Positions 1-7,204 of a stretch of 9,591 nt of DNA are shown here, piece by piece. A program made the translations under genes and the position numbers. Location of the stretch: NCBI GenBank assembly GCA_946482565.1, contig CAMLSB010000062.1:1-9591 (forward strand), written 5' to 3'. Source of the stretch: an uncultured Lysobacteraceae bacterium. Its GTDB lineage: Bacteria; Pseudomonadota; Gammaproteobacteria; Xanthomonadales; Xanthomonadaceae. Within the stretch, counting starts at the first letter, position 1. Every line of letters starts with the position of its first letter. Under the pieces are notes generated by a model that did no database searches, was not told the DNA's origin, and saw only the letters and a program-made list of their open reading frames with translations.

Positions 1-2
1 CC

Positions 3-1457
3 AAGCTCGCGGCGTTGCGCACCGCCGGCATCGCCTTCCCGAACGATTTCCGGCGCAGCGACGAGGCCGGCGACCTGCAGGCCGAGTTCGCCGACGCCGA
101 TCGCTGGAGCAACGAAGCGCTGGAAGGCGAGGGGCGCCGCGTGGCGCTCGCCGGCCGCCTGCTGGCCAAGCGCGTGATGGGCAAGGCCGCGTTCGGCACG
201 ATCCAGGACGTGTCCGGCCGCATCCAGCTGTTCCTGCAGGCGGCGACGCTCGGCGACGCGTACGAGGCGTTCAAGGGCTGGGACGTCGGCGACATCGTCG
301 CGGTCGAAGGCACGCTGATGCGCACGAAGACCGGCGAGCTGTCGGTCAAGGCGCACGCGCTGCGCCTGCTGGTGAAGTCGCTGCGTCCGCTGCCGGACAA
401 GTGGCATGGCCTGGCCGACGTCGAGCAGCGCTATCGCCAGCGTTACGTCGACCTCATCGTGACGCCCGAGGCGCGCGAGGTGTTCGTCAAGCGTTCGCGC
501 ATCGTCGCCGGCATTCGCCGCTGGCTCGACGCGCGCCGCTTCCTCGAAGTCGAAACGCCGATGATGCATTACATCGCCGGCGGCGCCACCGCGCGGCCGT
601 TCACCACGCACCACAACGCGCTCGACCTGGACCTGTTCCTGCGCGTCGCGCCGGAGCTGTACCTCAAGCGCCTGGTGGTCGGCGGCTTCGAGCGCGTGTA
701 CGAGATCAACCGCAACTTCCGCAACGAAGGCGTCAGCACGCGCCACAACCCCGAGTTCACGATGCTCGAGCTGTACGAGGCCTATGCCACGTACGAAGGG
801 ATCATGGACCTCACCGAAGCGCTGATCCGCGACGTCGCCGTCGAGGTCGCCGGTACCGCGGCGCTGCAGTGGGACGGGGAAGCGATCGACCTCGGCCCGC
901 GTTTCCGCCGCTGGAAGCTGGAAGAAGCGGTGCGCGAGCTCAACCCGGAAATCTCGATTGCCGACTGCCGCGACCGCGACGCGCTTGCTGCGCATTGCGC
1001 GCGCCTGGGCGTCCACGTGAAGCCTGGCCATGGCTGGGGCAAGCTGCTGCTCGAGATCTTCGAGAAGACCGTGGAAGGTGGCCTCGTCCAGCCGACCTTC
1101 ATCACCCATTACCCGGTGGAAGTCTCGCCGCTGGCGCGAGAGTCCGACACCGAGCCGGGCATCACCGACCGCTTCGAGCTGTTCGTCGGTGGCAAGGAAC
1201 TGGCGAACGGCTTCTCCGAGCTCAACGATCCCGAGGACCAGGCCGCGCGCTTCCGCGCCCAGGTCGAGGCGAAGGCTGGTGGCGACGACGAGGCCATGCA
1301 CTACGACGCCGACTACATCCGCGCGCTCGAGGTGGGCCTGCCGCCGACCGGCGGCCTGGGCATCGGCATCGACCGCCTCGTGATGCTCGTCACCGATTCG
1401 GGCTCGATCCGCGACGTGCTGCTGTTCCCGTACATGCGGCCCGAGCCGGGCCAGTAG
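3..1457 (+). CDS. lysS: Lysyl-tRNA synthetase, class II (5' end cut by window)
   Basis: This enzyme charges tRNA-Lys with lysine in the cytoplasm. The reading frame is already open at the window edge (codons from base 3 read K-L-A-A-L-R), so the TTG at base 15 is an internal leucine and the true start lies upstream. By comparison with E. coli LysS (505 residues) about 24 N-terminal residues are missing. An N-terminal OB-fold anticodon-binding domain (including IAFPNDF and [10 protein letters not shown]) precedes the class II catalytic core. Motif 1 is around FLEVETPMM, motif 2 runs from [17 protein letters not shown] to [11 protein letters not shown], and motif 3 is [12 protein letters not shown] near the C-terminus. 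The frame is intact to the TAG stop. lysS beside rpfG is a context known from Xanthomonas rpf regions. A 102-base gap separates it from rpfG on the same strand, so read-through is possible. Identification is essentially certain. Confidence 0.97.
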   Translation, partial: KLAALRTAGIAFPNDFRRSDEAGDLQAEFADADRWSNEALEGEGRRVALAGRLLAKRVMGKAAFGTIQDVSGRIQLFLQAATLGDAYEAFKGWDVGDIVAVEGTLMRTKTGELSVKAHALRLLVKSLRPLPDKWHGLADVEQRYRQRYVDLIVTPEAREVFVKRSRIVAGIRRWLDARRFLEVETPMMHYIAGGATARPFTTHHNALDLDLFLRVAPELYLKRLVVGGFERVYEINRNFRNEGVSTRHNPEFTMLELYEAYATYEGIMDLTEALIRDVAVEVAGTAALQWDGEAIDLGPRFRRWKLEEAVRELNPEISIADCRDRDALAAHCARLGVHVKPGHGWGKLLLEIFEKTVEGGLVQPTFITHYPVEVSPLARESDTEPGITDRFELFVGGKELANGFSELNDPEDQAARFRAQVEAKAGGDDEAMHYDADYIRALEVGLPPTGGLGIGIDRLVMLVTDSGSIRDVLLFPYMRPEPGQ

Positions 1458-1559
1458 CACGGACATCCGTCGGGCCCGCCCGGGGGGCTTGCCCCGGAAC
1501 CGGCATCGCGGCCACCATGGCCGGCATCGGGGATTGCCCCGGCGCCGGGGGAGCGCGCC
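1458..1559 (+). promoter_or_regulatory. lysS-rpfG intergenic leader with GC-rich hairpins
   Basis: This 102-base, very GC-rich gap holds several symmetric elements. An inverted repeat CCGGGG/CCCCGG (1480-1485 and 1492-1497, 6-base loop) could act as a lysS terminator stem, but no T-run follows it. GGCCA/TGGCC flank a 3-base spacer at 1510-1522. The 9-mer CCGGCATCG occurs twice (1500-1508 and 1521-1529). Just before rpfG, CCCCG (1537-1541) can pair either with CGGGG at 1528-1532 (loop ATTG) or with CGGGG at 1546-1550 (loop GCGC). The second pairing overlaps the rpfG ribosome-binding site. No convincing sigma-70 promoter is visible, so rpfG may be read from lysS. The base pairing is directly visible; any regulatory role is inference. 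Confidence 0.35.
1547..1553 (+). promoter_or_regulatory. Shine-Dalgarno of rpfG, fixing a TTG start
   Basis: A GGGGGAG run ends 6 bases before TTG at 1560. The spacing is ideal and no ATG fits the N-terminus of the receiver domain, so the TTG start is favoured. The first four G of this run also lie in one arm of a possible hairpin (1537-1550). Confidence 0.6.
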
Positions 1560-2618
1560 TTGAACATCGTCATCGTCGACGACCAGACGTCAGCCCGGAC
1601 GATGCTTCGGCACATCCTCGAGGACATCGGCCCCGAGATCGAGGTGCATGACTTCGGCGACCCGCTCGAGGCGTTGGCCTGGTGCAACCGCGACCGGCCC
1701 GACCTGCTGCTGCTCGACTACCGCATGCCAGGCCTGGACGGACTGGAATTCGCGCGGCGCTTCCGCACCACGCTCACGCATCGCGACGTGCCGATCGTGC
1801 TGGTGACCGTCGTCGGCGACGAGCCGGTGCGCCAGGCCGCGCTGGATGCCGGCGTGATCGATTTCCTGGTCAAGCCGATCCGCCCGCGCGAACTGCGCGC
1901 GCGTTGCCGCAACCTGCTGCAGCTGCGCCAGCAGAGCGAATCGGTCAAGCAGCGCGCGCTGTCGCTGGAACAACGCTTGTTGTCGAGCATGCACGAGATC
2001 GAGGAACGCGAACGCGAGACGCTGGCGCGCCTGGCGCGCGCGATCGAATACCGCGACGCCGGCACCAGCGCCTACCTCGAGCGCATGGCGCGCGTCGCGG
2101 GACTCATCGCCGAAGGGCTGGGCCTGCCCGAAGACGAGGTGCGCACGATCGAGCTGGCGGCACCGCTGCACGACATCGGCAAGATCGCGATTCCCGATGC
2201 GATCCTGCTCAAGCCCGGCCCCCTGGAACCGCACGAACTCGAACACATGCGCCGGCACCCGCGCATCGGCTACCAGCTGCTCGCCGACAGCCCGAACCGG
2301 TTCATCCAGACCAGCGCGACGATCGCTTTGTGCCACCACGAACACTACGACGGCAGCGGCTATCCCGACGGCCTGGCCGGCGAGGAGATCCCGCTGGCCG
2401 CGCGCATCGTCACCGTCGCCGACGTGTTCGATGCGTTGATCTCGCCGCGCCCGTACAAGAACGCGTGGACCATCGAGGCGGCGCTGCAATACCTCGACGA
2501 GCAGCGCGGCCAGCTGTTCGATCCCGCTTGCGTGGACGTGCTGCTGCGCGAACGGGAGCGGCTGAACCAGATCTGCGAGCGGACTTCGGTCCCCGCGCTG
2601 AAGCCCGCCATGGAGTGA
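1560..2618 (+). CDS. rpfG: Response regulator RpfG: receiver plus HD-GYP c-di-GMP phosphodiesterase
   Basis: Cytoplasmic output protein of the RpfC/RpfG pathway (352 residues). The receiver domain (about 1-120) has the acidic pocket D7-D8, phospho-acceptor D53 in LLLDYRMPGLDG, and K105 in FLVKP. A charged, probably helical linker (about 122-155) joins it to the HD-GYP domain (about 155-345). That domain has H204-D205 in HDIGK, the H259-H260 pair, GYP at 267-269 within HYDGSGYPDG, and ADVFDAL near 287-293. HD-GYP domains of this family hydrolyse c-di-GMP after phosphorylation of the receiver, linking the fatty-acid signal to motility, biofilm and exoenzyme control. In the T-x-x-H-x-x-R motif that usually supplies the first histidine, this protein has Tyr172 (TSAYLER); I believe this is shared by other RpfG proteins. 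The start is TTG, chosen from the Shine-Dalgarno 6 bases upstream. Unlike the Xanthomonas arrangement as I recall it, rpfC is not in the same operon. Confidence 0.95.
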   Translation: MNIVIVDDQTSARTMLRHILEDIGPEIEVHDFGDPLEALAWCNRDRPDLLLLDYRMPGLDGLEFARRFRTTLTHRDVPIVLVTVVGDEPVRQAALDAGVIDFLVKPIRPRELRARCRNLLQLRQQSESVKQRALSLEQRLLSSMHEIEERERETLARLARAIEYRDAGTSAYLERMARVAGLIAEGLGLPEDEVRTIELAAPLHDIGKIAIPDAILLKPGPLEPHELEHMRRHPRIGYQLLADSPNRFIQTSATIALCHHEHYDGSGYPDGLAGEEIPLAARIVTVADVFDALISPRPYKNAWTIEAALQYLDEQRGQLFDPACVDVLLRERERLNQICERTSVPALKPAME

Positions 2619-2702
2619 CCGCAGGCGAGGGCGGGGCGGACGGCAAGCGCCGCGGGACCGGTTCCACCCCTCGTTGAATCGATGCTAAGGTGCCACGGAG
2701 TA

Positions 2703-2724
2703 CGGTTTCCGCCCAATGAAACCG
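2703..2724. repeat. Perfect inverted repeat upstream of the ketosynthase gene
   Basis: CGGTTTC, the spacer CGCCCAAT, then GAAACCG: two 7-base arms that pair exactly. The stem contains a TTT/AAA core that stands out in this GC-rich DNA. It lies about 50 bases before the possible GTG start at 2772 and just after the putative -10 element. It may bind a dimeric regulator or fold as a leader hairpin; no T-run follows, so it is not a typical terminator of rpfG. Confidence 0.5.
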
Positions 2725-2756
2725 GATAGGGTGGCGGCGCCGGACATCGCCAGGCC

Positions 2757-2763
2757 GAGGGAG
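2757..2763 (+). promoter_or_regulatory. Shine-Dalgarno-like GAGGGAG pointing to an alternative GTG start at 2772
   Basis: GAGGGAG lies 8 bases before GTG at 2772, in frame with the ketosynthase, and would add nine residues (MAATARGVH) before the ATG at 2799. The ATG itself has only a weak GTGGGG (2788-2793) in front of it. Family alignment (protein starting M-R-K-L-V-A-I-T-G) favours the ATG, while the ribosome-binding signal favours the GTG. Confidence 0.4.
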
Positions 2764-2798
2764 CCCGCGCGGTGGCCGCGACCGCCCGTGGGGTCCAC

Positions 2799-4046
2799 AT
2801 GCGGAAACTGGTAGCCATCACCGGCCTGGGAGTGATCTCCCCGGTCGGCCTCGACGTTCCCTCCGTCGCCGCTTCGCTCCGCGAGGCGCGTTCCGGCGTG
2901 CGCCTCGTGCATGCACCGCCGATCGAACGTGGATTCCCGGCCGGTGCGGTCGACGCCTCCTTCGAGGACCGGTTCACCAAGCTCGAGCTGCCGTTCCTCG
3001 ACCGCTGCCAGCAGATGGCCGTGCTTGCGGCCGGGCAGGCGATCCGCGAGGCCGGGTTCGAGTCGTTCGCCGGGTTCGGCCAGCGCGCCGGCGTCTACTA
3101 CGGCAACGTCAACGGCGGTTCAGCCACGGGACAAGCCTGGGTCGAGCAGCTGCTGCAACAGGGCAAGCAGGTGTCGCGTCCGTTCACCGCGATGGCGATC
3201 ATGGGCAACGCGGGCGCCGCGCAGGTCGCGATCCGGCACCAGGTGCTCGGGCCCGTGATCTCGAACGCGACCGCGTGCGGGTCCTCCGGCGTCGCCATCG
3301 GCGAGGCCGCGCGCGCGATCGCCGACGGTTACCTCGACGTCGCCGTCGCGGGCGGCGCGGAGGCGCCGCTGGCGGCGATGATCATGGGCGTGTTCCAGGG
3401 CACGCGCGCGATGTCGGCGCCCGATCCGGAGGATGTGTCGCGGACGTGCAAACCGTTCGCGCGCAACCGCTCCGGACTGGTGATGGGCGAAGGTTCGGCC
3501 TTCGTCGTCCTCGAGGACGCCGGGCGCGCGCACGCGCGTGGCGCGCGCTGCCACGCCTACCTTACCGGCTACGGCGTATCCAGCGACGCGCACCACATCG
3601 GCATGCCCGCGACCGAGGGCCAGGTGCGGGCGCTCCGCGCAGCGCTCGCCGACGCCGCACTCGACGCAGGCGAGGTCGGCTACGTCAATGCGCACGCGAC
3701 GGCGACCGATGGCGGCGACGTGATCGAGGCCGCTGCACTGCGCGAAGTGTTCGGCGCCGGCCCGCACGATGCCTGGATGTCGTCGACCAAGTCGGTGCAC
3801 GGGCACCTGCTGGGCGCCACCAGCGCGCTCGAATTGCTGATCACCATCGTGGCCATGAACGAATCGCTGCTGCCGGCAAGCGCGAACCTCGAGGATCCCG
3901 ATCCGCGCTGCGAACTCCGCCACGTCGGCGTGCGGCCCCGCGAAGGCCACGATTTCGCCCACGCCGTGTCCTTTTCCTGCGGATTCGGCGGCACCAACGT
4001 CGCGCTCGTCGTCTCCCGCGATCCTGCTTCCCGCCAAGCTGCCTAG
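2799..4046 (+). CDS. Beta-ketoacyl-ACP synthase, FabF/KAS II-like, inside the rpf cluster
   Basis: Condensing enzyme of the thiolase fold (415 residues, about the FabF length) that extends an acyl chain by two carbons using malonyl-ACP. The catalytic set is complete: nucleophile Cys160 in NATACGSSG, His299 in YVNAHATATDGGD, Lys331 and His336 in STKSVHGHLLGA, and the C-terminal glycine-rich CGFGGTN loop. The N-terminus reads MRKLVAITGLGVISPVG, normal for the family. The protein should therefore be active, not a chain-length-factor or decoy subunit, in which the cysteine is replaced. There is no fused ACP or acyltransferase. rpfF starts 47 bases after its stop on the same strand, so the two are probably one operon, suggesting that it supplies or extends the acyl chain used by RpfF. 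I know of no ketosynthase at this position in the well-studied Xanthomonas rpf clusters. Start at 2799 is a choice; GTG 2772 has the better ribosome-binding site. Family certain, exact role inferred. Confidence 0.9.
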   Translation: MRKLVAITGLGVISPVGLDVPSVAASLREARSGVRLVHAPPIERGFPAGAVDASFEDRFTKLELPFLDRCQQMAVLAAGQAIREAGFESFAGFGQRAGVYYGNVNGGSATGQAWVEQLLQQGKQVSRPFTAMAIMGNAGAAQVAIRHQVLGPVISNATACGSSGVAIGEAARAIADGYLDVAVAGGAEAPLAAMIMGVFQGTRAMSAPDPEDVSRTCKPFARNRSGLVMGEGSAFVVLEDAGRAHARGARCHAYLTGYGVSSDAHHIGMPATEGQVRALRAALADAALDAGEVGYVNAHATATDGGDVIEAAALREVFGAGPHDAWMSSTKSVHGHLLGATSALELLITIVAMNESLLPASANLEDPDPRCELRHVGVRPREGHDFAHAVSFSCGFGGTNVALVVSRDPASRQAA

Positions 4047-4093
4047 AACCGCCTTTCCCGCCACTGATCCCTGAGCACCCACCGGAGCCGCCC

Positions 4094-4987
4094 ATGAACG
4101 CTGTCGTCCTGCAACACCCGCAATTCGCCTCGATGCGCCCGCAGTCGCGCCTGTCCACCGAAACGAGGGCCCTGCGCGCCGACGCCCTCTGGATCACGCT
4201 CGGCAAGGATGCCGATACCGGCCTGCAGAACTTCACCCCGGCCCTGGTGCAGGAATTCCGCGGCCTGCTCGCCGGGCTGCACGACCGCCGCAATGCCACG
4301 CCCGTGCCGGACTACCTGGTCGTCCAGTCGGCCGACCCGGCGTACTTCAGCATGGGCGGCGACCTGCGCTTCTTCCGCGATTGCATCCAGCGCCGCGATA
4401 CGTCCGCGCTGCGCGACTACTCCATGCGCTGCCTGGAGCTGTTGCTGTCCTGGAGCGCCCGTGCCGACGACACCACGACCTCGGTCGCGCTCGTCCAGGG
4501 CCGCGCGCTCGGCGGCGGCTTCGAGATGGCACTCAGCATGGATTACCTGATCGCCGAGGAACACAGCAGCTTCGGCTTCCCCGAGATCATGTTCGGCCTG
4601 TTCCCGTGCACCGGCGCCATGGGCCTGCTCGCGCCACGGATCGGTGCGCGCGCCGCCGAACGGATGATGACCAACAAGAAAATCTATTCGGCCGTGGAGC
4701 TCTACGACCTGGGGCTGGTCGACGAGATCTGCGCTACCGGCGAGGGCGAGCTGGCGGTGGAGCGTTTCGTCGCCAACCATTCCTCGCGGCTCAAGGCGCG
4801 GGTCAAGGTGCAGCAGAGCCGGTACCGCAACAGCCCGCTCGATCGCGTCGAAGGCGTGCGCATCGTCGAGGACTGGGTCGAGACCGCCATGCGCCTCACC
4901 CCCGAGGAGTTGCGCGCGATGGACATGCTGATCCTGATGCAGGCGCGCGAAGCTGCTTCGGCGTCGGCGGAGCGGCAGGCGGCCTGA
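4094..4987 (+). CDS. rpfF: RpfF-type DSF synthase (crotonase/enoyl-CoA hydratase fold)
   Basis: RpfF proteins convert a 3-hydroxyacyl-ACP to a cis-2-unsaturated acyl-ACP and then release the free acid, the DSF signal. This protein has 297 residues against 289 in Xanthomonas campestris. The oxyanion-hole segment is YFSMGGDLRFF (about 84-94). Two glutamates 20 residues apart, Glu144 in GRALGGGFEMAL and Glu164 in FGFPEIMFG, match the catalytic pair E141/E161 of Xanthomonas RpfF. The C-terminal helices (VEDWVETAMRL, AMDMLILMQAR) also follow the RpfF pattern. The segment after the second glutamate is LFPCTGAMG, unlike the LFPGMG of the RpfF proteins I remember, so this is a divergent member. The ATG start has GGAG 6 bases upstream (4084-4087). 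Longer versions of this frame run through the ketosynthase gene and are not real. Its stop is 3 bases from the stop of convergent rpfC. A general enoyl-CoA hydratase is the main alternative, less likely given context. Confidence 0.88.
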   Translation: MNAVVLQHPQFASMRPQSRLSTETRALRADALWITLGKDADTGLQNFTPALVQEFRGLLAGLHDRRNATPVPDYLVVQSADPAYFSMGGDLRFFRDCIQRRDTSALRDYSMRCLELLLSWSARADDTTTSVALVQGRALGGGFEMALSMDYLIAEEHSSFGFPEIMFGLFPCTGAMGLLAPRIGARAAERMMTNKKIYSAVELYDLGLVDEICATGEGELAVERFVANHSSRLKARVKVQQSRYRNSPLDRVEGVRIVEDWVETAMRLTPEELRAMDMLILMQAREAASASAERQAA

Positions 4988-4990
4988 GGA

Positions 4991-7090
4991 TCAGCGCGCG
5001 GCGTTCGCCGCTTCGGCGGCGGCGAGCGACTGGCGCAGCGCATCCAGCGCGGCCAGGCTGAGGTCGGCGGTCTTGCGCAGGTCGGCGTGGCGCTCGCGCG
5101 TCGTCGCCTCCAGCTCGCGCTGGCTGATCGTCATCAGGCGGTCGGCGATGGCGCCCAGGCGCACGGCGCCCACGCTGAGTGCGACACCACGCATCGCATG
5201 CGCGTGGCGATGCACCGCGGAAAGATCGCAGGCGAGCAGGGCGCCCGACAGCGACTGGTCGATGCGCTCGATGTCCGCGACGCCGTCGGCGATCATCCGG
5301 CACAGGAATTCGGGCGTGTCGCGGACCTCGCGCAGCGTCTCGATCGCCGCCGGGTCCAGGTATTCGACCGGAACCGGTCGCAGGTGCTGCGCCGGCCGCG
5401 GCTGCGGCGTGGCGACGACGACGCCTTCGTCGGGAAAACCGGCCGCGATGGCCGCGCGCAGCTTGTCGAAGGTCACCGGCTTGTAGATGACGCCCGCCGC
5501 GCCCAGGGCCTCCAGCCGCTGCGCGGTGAGCGCGGATGTGTCGGCGGTGACGAACCACGTGGGCGCGACCTGGATGCGTCCGAACCGGTAGGTCTCGTAC
5601 ACCGTGGCGCCATCCATGTCCTGCATGTTGAAGTCGAGCAGTACCAGGTCGAAGTCGGCCGTCGCCAGCGCCTCCAGCGCGGCTTCGCCGGATTCGACCG
5701 CGGTCACCGCGTGCTCGTCGCGCGCCAGCATCTCGGCCAGCAGGTGCAGGTTGCTGCCATTGTCGTCGGCGACGAGGATCCGCTTGCCGCGGACCACCCG
5801 CGCCGGGGCAGCCGGTGCCGCCGCCGGCGGCTGTTCCGGGAGCGTCCGGACCATGCGCAGGTCGAACCAGAACCGCGTCCCTTCGCCCTGTGCGCTCTCC
5901 AGGTGCAGTTCGCCGCCCATGCGGCGCACGTGCGCCAGCGCGATGGACGTGCCGAGCCCGGTACCGCCGTACTTGCGCACGGGGCCGGTCTCCACCTGGA
6001 AGAAGGGTTCGAAGATCTTCTGCTGCACGGCCTCGGGAATGCCGATGCCGGTGTCCTGGACGCTGAAGCGCAGCCGGTACGCCGCGTCGTCCTGTTCGAG
6101 CAGCGCCACCTGGATGGCCACGGAACCGGACGGCGTGAACTTCACCGCGTTGCCCGCGAGGTTCATCAGGATGCTGTTGATCGCGTAGGCGTCGCCCATC
6201 ACGGCACCGGAAATGCGCGGGTCCACTTCGGCCGACAGCGCCAGCTGCTTGGCCGCGGCGATCGGCGCGAGCGTGCCGGCGACGTGGTCGGTGACCTGGC
6301 GCAGGTCGAAGGCGATTTCCTGGTGCGCATCGCGGCCGGACTCGATCCGCGACAGGTCGAGCAACTGCTTGATCTCGAGGTCCAGCCCCAGGGCGAGGTC
6401 GACGATCGAGCGGGCGCGCTGCGAGCTGTCGGTCTCGCGGCTCTGGGCCTCGATCAGCGATGCGGTGGAGACGATGCCGGTGAGCGGCGTGCGCAGTTCG
6501 TGGCTGACCTTCGCCAGCAGCTGCGACTTGGCGAGGCTGGCGCGTTCGGCGGCATCGCGCGCGGCCTGCACCTTGCGGATCAGCGAACCTGCGTACAGCG
6601 GGACCACCAGCAGCAGCACGATGTGGGACATCGCGAAGAACGGTTGCGCGCGCCAGATCGGCGACAGGCCGGCGACCACGCCCAGGCCCAGGATCGAGAC
6701 GGCCTGGCAGACGTGCATCGCCGTGGCGCCGATGCGGAACCCGAAGCCCAGGATCGTGAACAGGTAGAAGCCGACGATCACCAGCGACGACTGGCCTGCG
6801 ATGTACAGCCACACCGTCACGACCAGCGGATCGATGACGGCCGTCGCCAGCACCTGGATCCGCGGTGGCAGCAGGTCGTAGCGCCGCGAGGCGTACACCG
6901 CGGCCACGGTGTAGCTCACGTACACGAAGGCGAACGTGGCGATCTCGAGGACGTTGGTGTCCGGATGGGTCGGGCCCCAGAACGCGAGCGCCACCAGCAG
7001 GACCACCTGCATCGCCAGCCCGAGCCGCAGCCGCAAGTTGGCTTGCGCCTGCACGCTCTGGATCATTTCGGGCAGATGCGACGGGGACAA
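4991..7090 (-). CDS. rpfC: Hybrid sensor histidine kinase RpfC (TM input, HisKA, HATPase, REC, HPt)
   Basis: Inner-membrane DSF receptor that autophosphorylates and passes phosphate through its receiver and HPt domains to RpfG. Numbered from the chosen start (699 residues), five or six hydrophobic segments occupy about 21-172, with no large periplasmic domain. The kinase H-box is KVSHELRTPL with His197; the N-box asparagine is Asn314 in GNAVKFT; G boxes are DTGIGI and GGTGLGTS. The receiver has DD near 442-443, Asp486 in LLDFNMQDMDG and Lys537. The HPt has His631 in HAMRG. This order is that of Xanthomonas RpfC. An in-frame extension to 7249 would overlap the divergent ACP gene. I chose TTG 7090 because GGAG lies 11 bases upstream (7102-7105) and codons further upstream (7106-7129) lose the high third-position GC of the gene. 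ATG at 7066 or 7129 are alternatives. The gene is separated from rpfG, unlike the rpfC-rpfH-rpfG operon I recall from Xanthomonas campestris, and rpfH is absent. Confidence 0.93.
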   Translation of the reverse strand: MSPSHLPEMIQSVQAQANLRLRLGLAMQVVLLVALAFWGPTHPDTNVLEIATFAFVYVSYTVAAVYASRRYDLLPPRIQVLATAVIDPLVVTVWLYIAGQSSLVIVGFYLFTILGFGFRIGATAMHVCQAVSILGLGVVAGLSPIWRAQPFFAMSHIVLLLVVPLYAGSLIRKVQAARDAAERASLAKSQLLAKVSHELRTPLTGIVSTASLIEAQSRETDSSQRARSIVDLALGLDLEIKQLLDLSRIESGRDAHQEIAFDLRQVTDHVAGTLAPIAAAKQLALSAEVDPRISGAVMGDAYAINSILMNLAGNAVKFTPSGSVAIQVALLEQDDAAYRLRFSVQDTGIGIPEAVQQKIFEPFFQVETGPVRKYGGTGLGTSIALAHVRRMGGELHLESAQGEGTRFWFDLRMVRTLPEQPPAAAPAAPARVVRGKRILVADDNGSNLHLLAEMLARDEHAVTAVESGEAALEALATADFDLVLLDFNMQDMDGATVYETYRFGRIQVAPTWFVTADTSALTAQRLEALGAAGVIYKPVTFDKLRAAIAAGFPDEGVVVATPQPRPAQHLRPVPVEYLDPAAIETLREVRDTPEFLCRMIADGVADIERIDQSLSGALLACDLSAVHRHAHAMRGVALSVGAVRLGAIADRLMTISQRELEATTRERHADLRKTADLSLAALDALRQSLAAAEAANAAR

Positions 7091-7101
7091 GGGGGGCGAA
7101 T

Positions 7102-7105
7102 CTCC
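7102..7105 (-). promoter_or_regulatory. GGAG ribosome-binding site used to choose the rpfC start
   Basis: On the minus strand GGAG lies 11 bases before TTG (7090-7088). No Shine-Dalgarno is seen in front of ATG 7066, and the ATG at 7129 has only a G-run touching the start codon. The spacing is a little long, so the choice is moderate. Confidence 0.4.
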
Positions 7106-7194
7106 GTTTACGGTACGATACCCGGCCATCCCGTGCCGGTGCCGGCAGGGTACCCGCATACGGCGCCTGCAACGAGGGCCCGCCATCCCAGAAT

Positions 7195-7198
7195 GGAG
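7195..7198 (+). promoter_or_regulatory. GGAG ribosome-binding site fixing the ACP start at 7205
   Basis: GGAG ends 6 bases before ATG 7205. A second in-frame ATG at 7193 overlaps this GGAG and has only a weak signal of its own, so 7205 is preferred. Confidence 0.6.
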
Positions 7199-7204
7199 TT
7201 CCCA

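Larger units (their letters stand above)
2619..2798 (+). promoter_or_regulatory. Probable promoter and leader region of the ketosynthase-rpfF operon
   Basis: This is the longest gap in the window and the only place where the ketosynthase-rpfF pair could have its own promoter. TGCTAAGGT at 2683-2691 resembles an extended -10 element (TG-n-TAAGGT), but I see no good -35 at standard spacing. Just downstream is a perfect 7-base inverted repeat, CGGTTTC at 2703-2709 and GAAACCG at 2718-2724, with an 8-base spacer. It could be an operator or a leader hairpin. No Clp/CRP-like TGTGA-N6-TCACA site was found. The promoter call is tentative; the inverted repeat is directly visible. Confidence 0.35.
7091..7204. 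promoter_or_regulatory. Divergent control region between rpfC (-) and the ACP gene (+)
   Basis: Both genes must start from this 114-base region. For the ACP gene TACGAT (7114-7119) could be a -10 hexamer, with no clear -35. Two symmetric elements built on GGTA/TACC are present: GGTA-CGA-TACC at 7112-7122 and the palindrome GGGTACCC at 7148-7155. The first overlaps the putative -10, as an operator might. The region is less GC-rich around 7097-7120 than its surroundings, fitting a promoter. These are visible sequence features with no proven function. Confidence 0.35.

Noticed and set aside
401..1651. 416-codon plus-strand frame overlapping lysS and the start of rpfG
   Set aside because: Alternative-frame shadow; lysS is unambiguous in its own frame.
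2716..2814. Possible 32-residue leader peptide before the ketosynthase
   Set aside because: An ATG frame runs from inside the inverted repeat into the ketosynthase start, but the nearest GGAG is 15 bases away and the sequence looks non-coding.
3275..4987. 570-codon frame that would fuse an N-terminal extension to RpfF
   Set aside because: The upstream part overlaps the ketosynthase in another frame and is arginine-rich nonsense. ATG 4094 has a good ribosome-binding site and RpfF length is then normal.
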